Source: Cytophagales bacterium | GTDB taxonomy: Bacteria; Bacteroidota; Bacteroidia; Cytophagales; UBA9547 | Assembly: GCA_013297755.1 (NCBI GenBank) | Contig: JAAFIH010000002.1 | Span: forward strand, 62,001 to 126,000 | Direction of reading: 5' to 3' | Length of the DNA stretch: 64,000 nt | Shown here: piece by piece, positions 17,645 through 27,172 of the stretch | Layout: each line of letters opens with the position of its first letter | Position numbering within the stretch: the first letter of the stretch is position 1 | The notes under the pieces: generated by a model | What the model saw: only the letters and a program-made list of their open reading frames with translations | Told to the model about the DNA's origin: nothing | The model's database searches: none | Position numbers and translations under genes: made by a program

Positions 17645-19462
17645 ATGAAAAAACTATTACTTTATGCGAGTATTTCAATAGCTCAATTATCTATTGCTCA
17701 ATCCTCAACCATGCAGCAAATTACTTTGCCAGGCATAGGTAGGATACAAAATGCAAATTTGTTTAATGGCAAACTATATTTTAGCCAAGAAACCGACAAT
17801 GGTCAGTATGTAGATGCCGTTTGGGATGGCACTACTATTACAAGTTTTGGCATATCTCTACAAAGAGTTACTACACTTGCAGGATTTAGTGGTAATTTTT
17901 TTAACAATACTACTACAGGAATTCAGTATTTTAAACGTGATAATTCAATTTATAGTTTTAATGGCACAAACATGAATCCTGTGGCCAACCAACCTGCATC
18001 CATTATATATGGCAGCACTTTATATGATGAAGCTTACAAAATGGGGATTAACAGAGCAGCCACAGATTGCATCATTTCGGGTACAGTAGCAGGGTTTCTT
18101 AAATTATACAAATTTAATGGAACTACTTTTGTAGATGTAACTCCTACAAATGACATTATTGGTGTAGATGTAAATTCTTCTTTTTATTCATTTCAAAAAT
18201 TCCAAACCAACGAAGATAGAAAAATAATAGTAAAAAGAGCTAATGCTGGGAATCCTAAATTTGCTTTAGTAAGTTTTAAAGCAAGTGGTACTACAATTTC
18301 AGATTTTGATTTAGCAGATTTTAAACATAATTCTATAACTCCAGGTGTCTATGGTTTGGGAGTGTATAATAATAAATCTTACTTTAGCTACACTTCTACT
18401 ATTTTATCTAACTTTTCTTCAATATCGAAAATCGGTTCTTACAATATTTCTACTGGAGTTATGCAATCAGAAAGTCAATTTGATAATTTCAATATTGGAT
18501 TAAATAGTTATTTAGAAACAGAAAGTATTGTTTTTTATAGTAATCCAACTTTAAGTATAAGTGGCATTAATGGATTTTTCAATGGTTCAACAATTATAGG
18601 AATTGGAGAAAAAATGCCAAGCAAAACCAGAGCTTCATTTATTGGTAAAACAAATGGCAAAAATTATATTTTAGGTAAATCAACTTTGGGTACAAATTAT
18701 GATATTTATGAATACAACAATGGCATTTGTACTTTGGTAACTATTGCAGGAGGCAAACCAAATGTTAATTTAGGGTTTGGTAGTTCATTTGAAGACATGA
18801 CCACAGAAGCACAAGGTGCAAGAGAACTTTACGCTGGTGTTTTGCCTTTGTATTCTGATGATAACAATCAACTCATTTTTCATTTTTTTGATGGCTCAAG
18901 TTTTGATAATGTAACTATAAATGGATATAGAGCCGTTGATAATGGTTCGAAAATAGACAAAGGGCGTATGTTTTTAGAAGCTCGTACAAATGGTTCAAAC
19001 AGTATGTCTCAATTTTTATTTATGAATGGCAAAAAACCTGAATTTTTACATCCAAACGATATAACTACACGTTCTTTTGACGAAGATGATGTTTATACAG
19101 CTAATAGTAACAATTACTTAATTGGTATAGAAACAACAACAACAAGTAGTATTGTTCCTAATAAGTATATTTATTATATTCTTACTCCATATTCTAATAC
19201 ACCTACAACCACTACATCTTCTATTACAGGTCTAAGCAACACAATTTCAGAAAATTATGAGGTACATATATTCCCAAATCCTTCTGAGAATGGTGTTTTT
19301 AATCTAAATTTTTCAGCCAATTACGAAATTCTAAATGCACAAGGCATGATTGTTGTATCTGGCGAAAGTAACTTGATAAATATTTCAAATCTTAGACGTG
19401 GATTGTACTTTGTAAGGATTAAAACAAATAAAGGATATGTAACCAAAAAAATAGTTTATTAA
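17645..19462 (+). CDS. Exported protein with type A T9SS sorting domain
   Basis: 605 aa. Signal peptide residues ~1-18 (KKLLLYASISIAQLSIAQ). The long central part, rich in Asn, Ser, Thr and Gly, has repeating beta-strand-like segments such as YKFNGTTF and HFFDGSSF; it may be a propeller or other beta structure but I recognise no enzyme family. The C-terminal ~75 residues form the Por-secretion-tail: VHIFPNPSENGVFNLNF, LNAQGMIVV, then LRRGLYFVRIKT ending KKIVY. It is therefore exported across the outer membrane by type IX secretion. No enzymatic motif seen. Confidence 0.85.
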   Translation: MKKLLLYASISIAQLSIAQSSTMQQITLPGIGRIQNANLFNGKLYFSQETDNGQYVDAVWDGTTITSFGISLQRVTTLAGFSGNFFNNTTTGIQYFKRDNSIYSFNGTNMNPVANQPASIIYGSTLYDEAYKMGINRAATDCIISGTVAGFLKLYKFNGTTFVDVTPTNDIIGVDVNSSFYSFQKFQTNEDRKIIVKRANAGNPKFALVSFKASGTTISDFDLADFKHNSITPGVYGLGVYNNKSYFSYTSTILSNFSSISKIGSYNISTGVMQSESQFDNFNIGLNSYLETESIVFYSNPTLSISGINGFFNGSTIIGIGEKMPSKTRASFIGKTNGKNYILGKSTLGTNYDIYEYNNGICTLVTIAGGKPNVNLGFGSSFEDMTTEAQGARELYAGVLPLYSDDNNQLIFHFFDGSSFDNVTINGYRAVDNGSKIDKGRMFLEARTNGSNSMSQFLFMNGKKPEFLHPNDITTRSFDEDDVYTANSNNYLIGIETTTTSSIVPNKYIYYILTPYSNTPTTTTSSITGLSNTISENYEVHIFPNPSENGVFNLNFSANYEILNAQGMIVVSGESNLINISNLRRGLYFVRIKTNKGYVTKKIVY

Positions 19463-19728
19463 AGTCTGATTTTAGAAATTAGCCTCATTTTTACATGTAT
19501 ATTTAAAGCCCACAATACTATCATTCAGTTTGTTCAAGCCTTATCTCAACAAATTCTGCTCAATGTGTAGAAATTCAAAAAGAGAGAGCGTTTTTTCAAA
19601 GTATAAATAGTAATATGGGCTTTATTTTAAAATATTTTTTTCGAGATAACACATAGTTGTTATTATCATTTCCATATTTTTTATAAAAAAGATAATTCAT
19701 ATAGATTAATTTTAAATTTAATGCCCAA

Positions 19729-21063
19729 TTACACTTTTTTTACTTTAAAAGCACCATTAAAATAACCTATAATTTGTACATTTTCTTTTTCTAAAATGTA
19801 TTCTCCAGTGCTAAAGGCATCGTAAGTTTCGCCATTCAATTCAATTTTCCCACTTGGTCTAAGTACAGTTTTAGCCACAGCTATTTGTTGCATAAAAGCA
19901 GAAAAATCGCCTTGAGTTTGGCTTAAATTTTCGATTTTTTGTCCAGTTTGAGCTATTTTTTGGAATCTTTTTGAGTTTAACATTTTGTCGGCTGCATAAA
20001 ACAAGAGTGCTACTGTAAATACAAAAGCTGACGCTACAACTCCCATAGCATAGTTCAAGTCAGTAGAATTTACATAGTCAAAATTAAAATAATCATTGTT
20101 TAACATGCTCAAAATCAACGACATAAATATGATAATAATGCCAGCTATGCCCACAACACCAAAGCCAGGTATCACAAATATTTCTAATCCTAAGAGAATA
20201 ATACCTATAACAAATGATAGTATTTCCCAATTTTGAGCCAAACCATTGAGGTAATATGGCGTAAAATACAATACAGCTGCAACAATGGCAGCAATAATAG
20301 GAAAACCAAGTCCAGGAGATTGTAATTCAAAATATAAGCCACCAAGCATGATTAAAATTAAAATTCCACTAACAGCAGGGTTTAGAAAAAGAGCAATAAT
20401 TTTTTCGCTCCAGGGCAGTTCATATTTGTAAATGTTATAATCAGTAATATTACTTCGTTTCAAAATTTCAGAAATATCATTTACTTGAGCTTCACAAAAC
20501 TGATTTTTTATGGCCTCTGAAGTACTAAAAGTAAGTACTTTGCCGTTTTTTTTGATGGTAGTATCTAGTTGAATATCAGCATCTACAAAGGCTTCTGCAA
20601 TTTTTGGATTTCTATGGGTGGCCTCAGCCGTAGAACGCATCATCGAACGCATATAACTTTGGTATTTGTCGGGTGCTTGGCTGCCATCACCACCATTTAC
20701 AACAGTGGCAGCTCCTATACTTGAGCCAGCTTGCATATAAATACTATCGCAAGCTATCGAAATAAGAGCCCCTGCTGAGGCTGCATTTTTGTTGATAAAT
20801 ACATATATAGGCACTTGCACATCGAGTATGTTTTTTCTGATTTTATCGGCATCGTCTACTGCTCCACCAAAAGTATCCATGTCTATCAATATAATGTCGG
20901 ATTTTTGGTTTTTGGCCTCCTCTATGGCCAGTTGCACATATCTGCTCATGCGTGGGTCTATTTCTGACCTTATTTGAAAAATAAAGACTTTTTTTTGATT
21001 GGCATTGATTTGTATTGCAATACTTATCAAAGTAATAATTAGCAATTTTATTTTATTTTTCAT
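19729..21063 (-). CDS. NfeD-family ClpP-class membrane serine protease
   Basis: 444 aa. Signal/anchor at residues ~6-22, then an extracytoplasmic ClpP-fold protease domain with DMDTFGGAVDDADKI and catalytic S96 in NKNAASAGALIS; the partner Lys is K133 in APDKYQSYMRS. From about residue 225 come four hydrophobic helices, and the C-terminal ~65 residues form the NfeD OB-fold domain (GKIELNGETYDAFSTG). This is the long form found with SPFH/stomatin-like partners, but no stomatin gene is adjacent. It likely degrades membrane-associated protein substrates. Confidence 0.88.
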   Translation of the reverse strand: MKNKIKLLIITLISIAIQINANQKKVFIFQIRSEIDPRMSRYVQLAIEEAKNQKSDIILIDMDTFGGAVDDADKIRKNILDVQVPIYVFINKNAASAGALISIACDSIYMQAGSSIGAATVVNGGDGSQAPDKYQSYMRSMMRSTAEATHRNPKIAEAFVDADIQLDTTIKKNGKVLTFSTSEAIKNQFCEAQVNDISEILKRSNITDYNIYKYELPWSEKIIALFLNPAVSGILILIMLGGLYFELQSPGLGFPIIAAIVAAVLYFTPYYLNGLAQNWEILSFVIGIILLGLEIFVIPGFGVVGIAGIIIIFMSLILSMLNNDYFNFDYVNSTDLNYAMGVVASAFVFTVALLFYAADKMLNSKRFQKIAQTGQKIENLSQTQGDFSAFMQQIAVAKTVLRPSGKIELNGETYDAFSTGEYILEKENVQIIGYFNGAFKVKKV

Positions 21064-21121
21064 TGTTTAAGATTTTAATTTTTTGTATTAGTGTATAATA
21101 TTTAAAAAAAACTACTTATTA

Positions 21122-22228
21122 CTACAATGGCAAGCAAACACGCATAGTAGTTCCTTTGTTTAATTCACTTTCTATTTCAAAAGTTCCATTCAGTTTTGCT
21201 ATAAATTCTCTACAAAGCATCAAGCCTAGGCCAGTGCCTGTTTCGCCATTGGTTCCGTTGGTAGAAAAAAATCCAGTTTTCATTATTTTGTCTATTCCAT
21301 TTTTAGAAATTCCTACACCAGTATCAATAACAGATATTTCAAGTCTATTTTTTGAACTATTTTCTTCTACTTTTACTTCAATTTTACCTTCTTCTGGTGT
21401 AAATTTAATAGAGTTTTTTATCAAATTTCTTACAATCATCTTCAAAGCATTTTCATCTGAAACTACTGGTTTAGTATAAGATATGGTACATAATAATTGG
21501 ATATTTTTTTGTTTTGTATATATTTTCAATTTACTTACTTTTTCTTCAATAAATTGTTTTATATCAAATTCTTTTAATATTACATTATGCCCATTGATTT
21601 GAGAAGCCGACCAAGAAAGTAAATTATTAAGCAATTCACTTGTATTTCCTACATTTGATTTTAAAACTGTAAAATATTTTATTATGTCAGCTTGGTCCAA
21701 AACATTCATGTCCATCAAATCCATAAAACCAAAAATGGCATTGATAGGCGATTTCAAATCATGACTTATAATACTAAATAGCTTTGTTTTGGTGTTATTT
21801 AGTTGTTCTAATTCATTTTTTTGTGCCACAATTTCATCTCTAGCTATTTTGAGAGAAGCATGCACATTTACCCGAGATAGCAATTCTAAGCTATTAAAAG
21901 GTTTATTCAAATAATCGACTGCCCCAACTTCAAACCCTTTGAGGGTGGCCTCCATTTCGGTTTTTGCAGTAAGAAATATAACTGGAATATGTGCTATTAA
22001 ACTGTCTTGTTTCATCAATTTACAAGTCTCATAACCATCCATTTCTGGCATCATTACATCCAACAAAATAATATCAGGTTGGTATTTTTTTGCACTTTCT
22101 ATTCCTTGCTGGCCATTAGTGGCCAAAGATATGTCATATCCATTTTTTACTAAAATACTACCTAGTACTTTTAGATTTTCTTGTAAATCGTCAATGGCAA
22201 GAACTTTTACTTTTCTTTTGTTTTCCAT
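21122..22228 (-). CDS. Hybrid protein: receiver plus histidine kinase
   Basis: 368 aa. N-terminal receiver with D57 (DIILLDVMMPEMDGYE) and K109 (DYLNKPFN), a short coiled linker, then HisKA with H156 (FSIISHDLKSPINAIFGF) and HATPase_c with N box NALKMIVRNLIKNSIKF and G boxes DTGVGIS and GTGLGLMLCREF. No membrane segment, so it is a cytoplasmic relay kinase. It lies 29 bp downstream of the large membrane hybrid kinase, strongly suggesting a shared phosphorelay. No DNA-binding output domain is present. Confidence 0.92.
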   Translation of the reverse strand: MENKRKVKVLAIDDLQENLKVLGSILVKNGYDISLATNGQQGIESAKKYQPDIILLDVMMPEMDGYETCKLMKQDSLIAHIPVIFLTAKTEMEATLKGFEVGAVDYLNKPFNSLELLSRVNVHASLKIARDEIVAQKNELEQLNNTKTKLFSIISHDLKSPINAIFGFMDLMDMNVLDQADIIKYFTVLKSNVGNTSELLNNLLSWSASQINGHNVILKEFDIKQFIEEKVSKLKIYTKQKNIQLLCTISYTKPVVSDENALKMIVRNLIKNSIKFTPEEGKIEVKVEENSSKNRLEISVIDTGVGISKNGIDKIMKTGFFSTNGTNGETGTGLGLMLCREFIAKLNGTFEIESELNKGTTMRVCLPL

Positions 22229-22257
22229 ATTGGGTTAAGTAATTTTTTAGTTGTTTA

Positions 22258-25200
22258 TTATATGATTTTTTTTAAAATTTTTGGTAATAAATCCAAATCA
22301 AATGAATCAATAGCAAATGAAAAATCGTTAGTGAAATCTATGAGTAATTGATTTGATTGATAACCTTCTTCTTTTTTTAATTTTTCAACAAAATCTTTAA
22401 AATCTGTGTGATTAAAACCACCCATGTCTAATTGTTTTGATAATTTATTTGCATCTTCGATTGCAGACTCTGAAATAAGTATTTTATGATTAGATTGTGT
22501 ATGATTATCAATTTCTTGTATGATTTTAGATTTTAGATTTTCATTTATTTTGTTATTAAAATCAGTTTCCAAAAACTTTGCAAGGCAGCCTATGAGGGCT
22601 TGTTTACTTACAGGTTTGGTAAGATAATCATTAAATTTCAGTTGTTTTATTCTATCTTGGTCTTCTTTCATGGCTTGTGCTGTAAGAGCCACTATGGGTA
22701 TATGACTTAAATTTGGAATTTTATCAATGGCAGTTTTTGCCTCATATCCATCCATAACAGGCATTTTAATATCCATAAATACCAAGTCAAACGATTGAGA
22801 TTGTAGTTTTTCTAGAGCTATTTTTCCATTTTCGGCCTCTGTGATCTCTAATTGTAGTGGTTTCAAAAATCCTTTTACTACTTCTCTATTCATTAAAATA
22901 TCATCTACAAGTAATATCTTAGCATTCTTAAAAGTAATATTTTCTGGTATGGCATCTATTTTTTGTTTTATTTCCAGTGTACCTACAGCAATATTTTGTA
23001 AAATAACTATAAAATTACTTCCTTCTCCTAACTTACTTTCTACTTTTAATTGTCCGCCCATGAGCTCAACTAATCTTTTTGTTATTGTAAGTCCCAGTCC
23101 TGTTCCACCAAATTTACGAGCATCTTGGCCTTCTTGTTGGGTAAAAGCCTCAAAAATTTTGGCTATATCTTTTTCTGGAATACCAATTCCTGTGTCTATA
23201 ATCTCAAATTTTAAGTCTACCAAGCTATCCATGTTTTCTTTGTAGCTGCTTGATATTTTAAGAGTAACAGTTCCTTTTTGTGTAAATTTTATGGCATTAC
23301 CAACCAAATTAAAAATGACTTGCCTAAGCCTGAGTTCGTCTAAAATAAGGCATGATGGTATTTTTTCGTCTATTTCTAGGATTAATTGTAGGTTTTTTTC
23401 AGTCGTTTTTACAGAAAATACACTTGCAATCTCTTCAAATAAATTTTTTGGATTTGTAGAAGCCCATTGAATTTCAAATTTACCAGATTCAATTTTTGAT
23501 AAATCCAAAATATCGTTTATTAAACCAAGTAAGTTTTTGCCACTTGAAAGTATATTTTTGATATAGCTTTTTTGCATGGGGTCGTCTACCATATCATTGA
23601 GCAATTCAGCAAAACCAAGTACTGCATTCATTGGTGTACGTATTTCGTGGCTCATGTTGGCCAAAAATTCTGATTTTACTTTTGATGCACTTTCGGCTTG
23701 ATCTTTGGCTTCTATGGCTATTTTTTGCTGTCCAAGTACTGCTTCTTGTTGGGCTAGAAGTTCCTCTTGATTTTGCTTTAGCTCTTCATTTTGAGCAGAA
23801 ATCTCTTCAGCCATTTCTTGGGCTTGTACTTGTTTTTCTTTAATACTTACCACCATTCCGTTAAAAACTGTAACTAGTTTTTTTACTTCAATAGGACTTT
23901 CTACCTCTTTAACTTGAACATCTAAATTTCCATTTTGCACCATCTGAGCTTTAGCTGACATATCTAAAATTGGGTTTGCAATATAATTTGCCACTTTTAT
24001 ACTTGCCCAAAAAACTAATATGACGATTATTAGTAAACTTATTATAATTATTTTTCGTAATAATACAATGTTTTCAAATGTCTCTTCTTCATTTATTTCA
24101 CAAAGCAAATTCCAGTTCAATCCCTCTATTTCTAAAGGAGTGTAGGAACTTAAAACAGACTTTCCTAAGTAATTTTTTGTTATTTCTGTTTTAGTTATTC
24201 CTTGCATTACTTCGTTTACTGCTGGCGAGTTTACATTGTTAAACAAAATAGATGAGTTCAAAAATTTCATCTCATCAATGATAGCTTTGTCGGTTTTTTT
24301 GATGTTTTCTAGGTTTAAAAAAAACTCAGTTCTGTTGTCTTTCAATGCTCTAGCATCGTTTCTCATTTTTCCATCTGGCCCCACCATATAAGTTTCGCCT
24401 GTCATACCAAGACCATCTTTGTACCAATTCGCATCATTAGTAAGAACTTTATTTAATAAGTCTATCGAAACTTGTATTAAAACAATAGCAATTTTTTTAT
24501 TTCCGTCATATAAAGGTTTTCCTAAAAACATACTTGGTATACCTCTTGATGGGTAATAAATTTCAAAATCTGATATGACAGAATTTACATTATCGTTTAT
24601 AGAAAGTGCTTTATTGAATATTTTTCCTGATAAAAAATTCTTAAAAGGTACTTCTTTCATGCTTACAGCCTCATCTGCTTCGTGGTTTGTGTTATAAATA
24701 CACTCACCCGTTTCTACATCCAAAATCATTACATCATAGTAATGAAAAGTAGATGCAAATTCTTTGATCAATAAGTCTGCTTGGGTATGTGCTATATAAT
24801 ATGGATGGTTCGAGGAAATTAAATTTCCTTTATTGGCCACAAAATGATACTGATAAAACCTTCTTCTATCATTGATAGGAAATAGCTTTTCTATTGGAAT
24901 AGTTTTTTGATTGTTTATGCTTAGTGATTCAAAAAAATCTTTTCGATAAAATTGATTCATTTTAAAAGAATAATAATCGCTATTTTTTGGGTCAATATCA
25001 CTTTCAAAATATGATTTTTTTAAGTCTTTTGTAGCGTCTACAAACCAGGGTCTTGTAGCAAGATAATAAATATCACCACGCATTTGCTTAAAATAATTTT
25101 CGATTTGTCGTTTTTTAATTTCTCTTATTGCAGTAAGTTTATTAAAAGATTCTTGCTGAATAGCCTCTTTGGCTTTTGAGTAACTTAGGTAAGAAATTAC

Positions 25201-25311
25201 AATAACTGGGACTAAAACTAATGTTAGAAATAAAATAACTAACCTGCTTTTTAAACTTTTAAAATTTAGCACTTTGCTGTTTTTGAATGGATTACAAATA
25301 TAACATATCAT
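22258..25311 (-). CDS. Membrane hybrid sensor histidine kinase (Cache-like sensor, HAMP, REC)
   Basis: 1017 aa. First membrane helix residues ~23-42, extracytoplasmic sensor ~50-415 with features of a double Cache domain ([20 protein letters not shown] near 305), second helix ~420-440, HAMP ~440-495, coiled coil ~495-545, HisKA with H555 ([19 protein letters not shown]), HATPase_c ([18 protein letters not shown]), then a receiver at ~795-925 ([31 protein letters not shown]). The ~90 C-terminal residues show no clear HPt His. It probably senses a small ligand outside the membrane and passes phosphate to its own receiver and to the downstream hybrid kinase. Confidence 0.92.
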   Translation of the reverse strand: MICYICNPFKNSKVLNFKSLKSRLVILFLTLVLVPVIVISYLSYSKAKEAIQQESFNKLTAIREIKKRQIENYFKQMRGDIYYLATRPWFVDATKDLKKSYFESDIDPKNSDYYSFKMNQFYRKDFFESLSINNQKTIPIEKLFPINDRRRFYQYHFVANKGNLISSNHPYYIAHTQADLLIKEFASTFHYYDVMILDVETGECIYNTNHEADEAVSMKEVPFKNFLSGKIFNKALSINDNVNSVISDFEIYYPSRGIPSMFLGKPLYDGNKKIAIVLIQVSIDLLNKVLTNDANWYKDGLGMTGETYMVGPDGKMRNDARALKDNRTEFFLNLENIKKTDKAIIDEMKFLNSSILFNNVNSPAVNEVMQGITKTEITKNYLGKSVLSSYTPLEIEGLNWNLLCEINEEETFENIVLLRKIIIISLLIIVILVFWASIKVANYIANPILDMSAKAQMVQNGNLDVQVKEVESPIEVKKLVTVFNGMVVSIKEKQVQAQEMAEEISAQNEELKQNQEELLAQQEAVLGQQKIAIEAKDQAESASKVKSEFLANMSHEIRTPMNAVLGFAELLNDMVDDPMQKSYIKNILSSGKNLLGLINDILDLSKIESGKFEIQWASTNPKNLFEEIASVFSVKTTEKNLQLILEIDEKIPSCLILDELRLRQVIFNLVGNAIKFTQKGTVTLKISSSYKENMDSLVDLKFEIIDTGIGIPEKDIAKIFEAFTQQEGQDARKFGGTGLGLTITKRLVELMGGQLKVESKLGEGSNFIVILQNIAVGTLEIKQKIDAIPENITFKNAKILLVDDILMNREVVKGFLKPLQLEITEAENGKIALEKLQSQSFDLVFMDIKMPVMDGYEAKTAIDKIPNLSHIPIVALTAQAMKEDQDRIKQLKFNDYLTKPVSKQALIGCLAKFLETDFNNKINENLKSKIIQEIDNHTQSNHKILISESAIEDANKLSKQLDMGGFNHTDFKDFVEKLKKEEGYQSNQLLIDFTNDFSFAIDSFDLDLLPKILKKII

Positions 25312-25402
25312 TACAGAATTTATACCTATTAATGATAAAATCTATTTAAAAATATAAAAAAAATAGAAAGTTGTATATTTTTTGAGTAAGAATATAAAAA
25401 AA

Positions 25403-25435
25403 AGCCATTTGGAGGTGTCAAATGGCTCAAAAAAA
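25403..25435 (-). terminator. Rho-independent terminator of the YbjN-like gene
   Basis: Arms AGCCATTTG (25403-25411) and CAAATGGCT (25419-25427) with a 7-nt loop, flanked on both sides by A/T runs; on the minus strand the stem is followed by eight T. It lies just after the stop at 25438. Confidence 0.85.
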
Positions 25436-25437
25436 AA

Positions 25438-25848
25438 TTAATTTTCGTCTTTTCCAGTAATTTGAAACTCCAAATCATCGGCAATTTCAGAAACTTCTTT
25501 TACCATATCTTTTATCAAATCAGCAGTGGCATGCTCTACAATAACAGATGAGGCTACTTGTAAATAGCCATCTTTGATGATTAGTCTGCAAAAGGTGTGA
25601 TTAGAGGCTTCCTCCAAATATTTTTTCATTTCTATGGTATCAGTATAAGAACATACTTTAGAATCAAATTCTAAAAATTTTACTTTTTGGGATTTTGAAA
25701 TTCTTGTGTATCCTAATACTCTTTGAAAACGCCCATGAGATGTTGGCATAATGATAATAGACTGGCTATCAGTGTATGGAATTACTTTTCCACCAATTTC
25801 ATTAGCAAAGTCTTCTAAAATTTTATCTAAATTGAGTTGTTTTGACAT
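25438..25848 (-). CDS. YbjN-like small protein
   Basis: 136 aa, no signal peptide or membrane segment. The order of predicted elements (an N-terminal helix, a beta sheet with KVIPYTDSQSIIIMP and VKFLEFDSKV, then a C-terminal helix with ATADLIKDMVKEVSEIADDLE) resembles the YbjN / type III secretion chaperone-like fold. Function unknown. It is upstream of the hybrid kinases on the same strand but separated by its own terminator, so it is an independent unit. Confidence 0.6.
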   Translation of the reverse strand: MSKQLNLDKILEDFANEIGGKVIPYTDSQSIIIMPTSHGRFQRVLGYTRISKSQKVKFLEFDSKVCSYTDTIEMKKYLEEASNHTFCRLIIKDGYLQVASSVIVEHATADLIKDMVKEVSEIADDLEFQITGKDEN

Positions 25849-25953
25849 AATATTTCGTGTTTTGAAATGGTTTAATTTTTTTGGTTAAAAATTTTATTTA
25901 AACATATTTTTCAAAATTAGTAAAAAATATTAGAAATGAACTAATTTATACAA

Positions 25954-26124
25954 TTATCTTATAAATAATCTATACATCAGAACTGTAAGTCCTATCAAAA
26001 ACATCAACATAGATAGTTTATTGATAAAATGCATAGATTTTAGATTAAAATTGGTTGGTCTGTCAGCATCTTTTGATCTGAAAAAATAACCAAAAACTTC
26101 TCCTAGATTAAAATATTGCTTCAT
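25954..26124 (-). CDS. Small membrane protein, DUF6728-like
   Basis: 56 aa, beginning ATG at 26124 and ending TAA at 25954. The N-terminal soluble part reads MKQYFNLGEVFGYFFRSKD, followed by RPTNFNLKSMHFINKLS and a single membrane helix ending LYR-like MYRLFIR. I recall this arrangement from the short Cytophagales DUF6728 family. It is divergent from kdsA (start 26206). Codon use is normal and the N-terminal composition is clearly protein-like, so I regard it as a real gene despite its size. Confidence 0.65.
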   Translation of the reverse strand: MKQYFNLGEVFGYFFRSKDADRPTNFNLKSMHFINKLSMLMFLIGLTVLMYRLFIR

Positions 26125-26205
26125 TTATAATATTTATTTAGTTTATTTACGATGTTTTTTAAAAATAGATACATCTATTCTTTCTTATTAAATAGTATTT
26201 TCAAT

Positions 26206-27021
26206 ATGAATGTTGCAATTAATAAAAAAATATCTGTTGGCAACGACCAGCCACTCTTACTCATAGCAGGGCCTTGTGTGATAGAAAGCTATGATTTTAA
26301 TTGTGCTATGGCCGAAAAAATTAAAAAAATAACAGATGGTTTGGGAATAAATTTTGTTTTTAAATCATCATTCGACAAAGCCAATCGCACATCAATCCAT
26401 AGCTTTAGGGGCGTAGATATGCACCAAGGACTTGAAATATTGGCCAAAATTAAAGAAAAAATAGACGTACCTATTGTAACGGATATTCACGAATCTTATC
26501 AGGCAGAGGCCGTTTCTCAGGTTTGTGATATTCTACAAATTCCAGCTTTTTTGTGTCGTCAAACAGATTTACTCGTTGCGGCTGCCAAAACAGGTAGGGT
26601 TGTCAATGTTAAAAAAGGACAATTTCTGGCTCCTTGGGACATGAAAAATGTAGTAAAAAAGTTACAAGAAGTTGGCACTAATAAAATCATGCTCACAGAG
26701 CGTGGCACTTCGTTTGGGTATAATACTTTGGTGGTAGATATGCGTTCGTTGGTGCAAATGCGAGAGTTTGGTTTTCCAATTGTTTTTGACGCCACCCATG
26801 CAGTACAAATGCCTGGTGGAAAAGGCGAAACCACTGGTGGACAAAGAGAATTTGTGCCAGTATTGGCAAACGCAGCTGTGGCTGTAGGCATAGATGCCTT
26901 GTTTATGGAAGTACATTCTGACCCTGACAATGCTCCAAGTGATGGCCCTAATATGCTCAATATCAATCAATTAGAGCTTGTTTTATCAAAAATATTGAAA
27001 ATAAGAAACGCTATTCAATAA
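26206..27021 (+). CDS. kdsA: 3-deoxy-8-phosphooctulonate synthase
   Basis: 271 aa from the ATG at 26206. An in-frame ATG at 26152 would add 18 residues absent from the family. Diagnostic blocks: [26 protein letters not shown], the [13 protein letters not shown] region, [64 protein letters not shown] and [10 protein letters not shown]. It condenses PEP with arabinose 5-phosphate to KDO-8-P, the first committed step toward lipid A-KDO, which fits a Gram-negative envelope. Confidence 0.97.
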   Translation: MNVAINKKISVGNDQPLLLIAGPCVIESYDFNCAMAEKIKKITDGLGINFVFKSSFDKANRTSIHSFRGVDMHQGLEILAKIKEKIDVPIVTDIHESYQAEAVSQVCDILQIPAFLCRQTDLLVAAAKTGRVVNVKKGQFLAPWDMKNVVKKLQEVGTNKIMLTERGTSFGYNTLVVDMRSLVQMREFGFPIVFDATHAVQMPGGKGETTGGQREFVPVLANAAVAVGIDALFMEVHSDPDNAPSDGPNMLNINQLELVLSKILKIRNAIQ

Positions 27022-27112
27022 AAGTAATATTTGTATTTATTAAAATATATTTAATTGTTTTATAAATTACTTTTTTTGTTGAAATAATTTTGGTTTTTTA
27101 AAAAAATATGAA

Positions 27113-27146
27113 TTTGAAACTTATATTTAAAATTTTAGTATATTTG
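27113..27146 (+). promoter_or_regulatory. Candidate Bacteroidota promoter for the OmpA-family gene
   Basis: TTTG at 27113-27116 and TATATTTG at 27139-27146 are separated by 22 bp, inside the usual spacing for TTTG / TAnnTTTG promoters. The element ends 26 bp before the ATG at 27173. It is the best two-box match noticed in the window. Confidence 0.55.
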
Positions 27147-27172
27147 TAACATAATATAAATTTTGTCCTAAA

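Noticed and set aside
19463-19728. Possible decayed gene after the T9SS type A protein
   Set aside because: Slightly more complex sequence was noticed, but no frame gave a recognisable protein; only a distant AAAGCCCA/TGGGCTTT pair was seen.
26152-26205. Upstream ATG for kdsA
   Set aside because: It adds 18 residues not expected in Kds[15 protein letters not shown] from 26206 fits the family.
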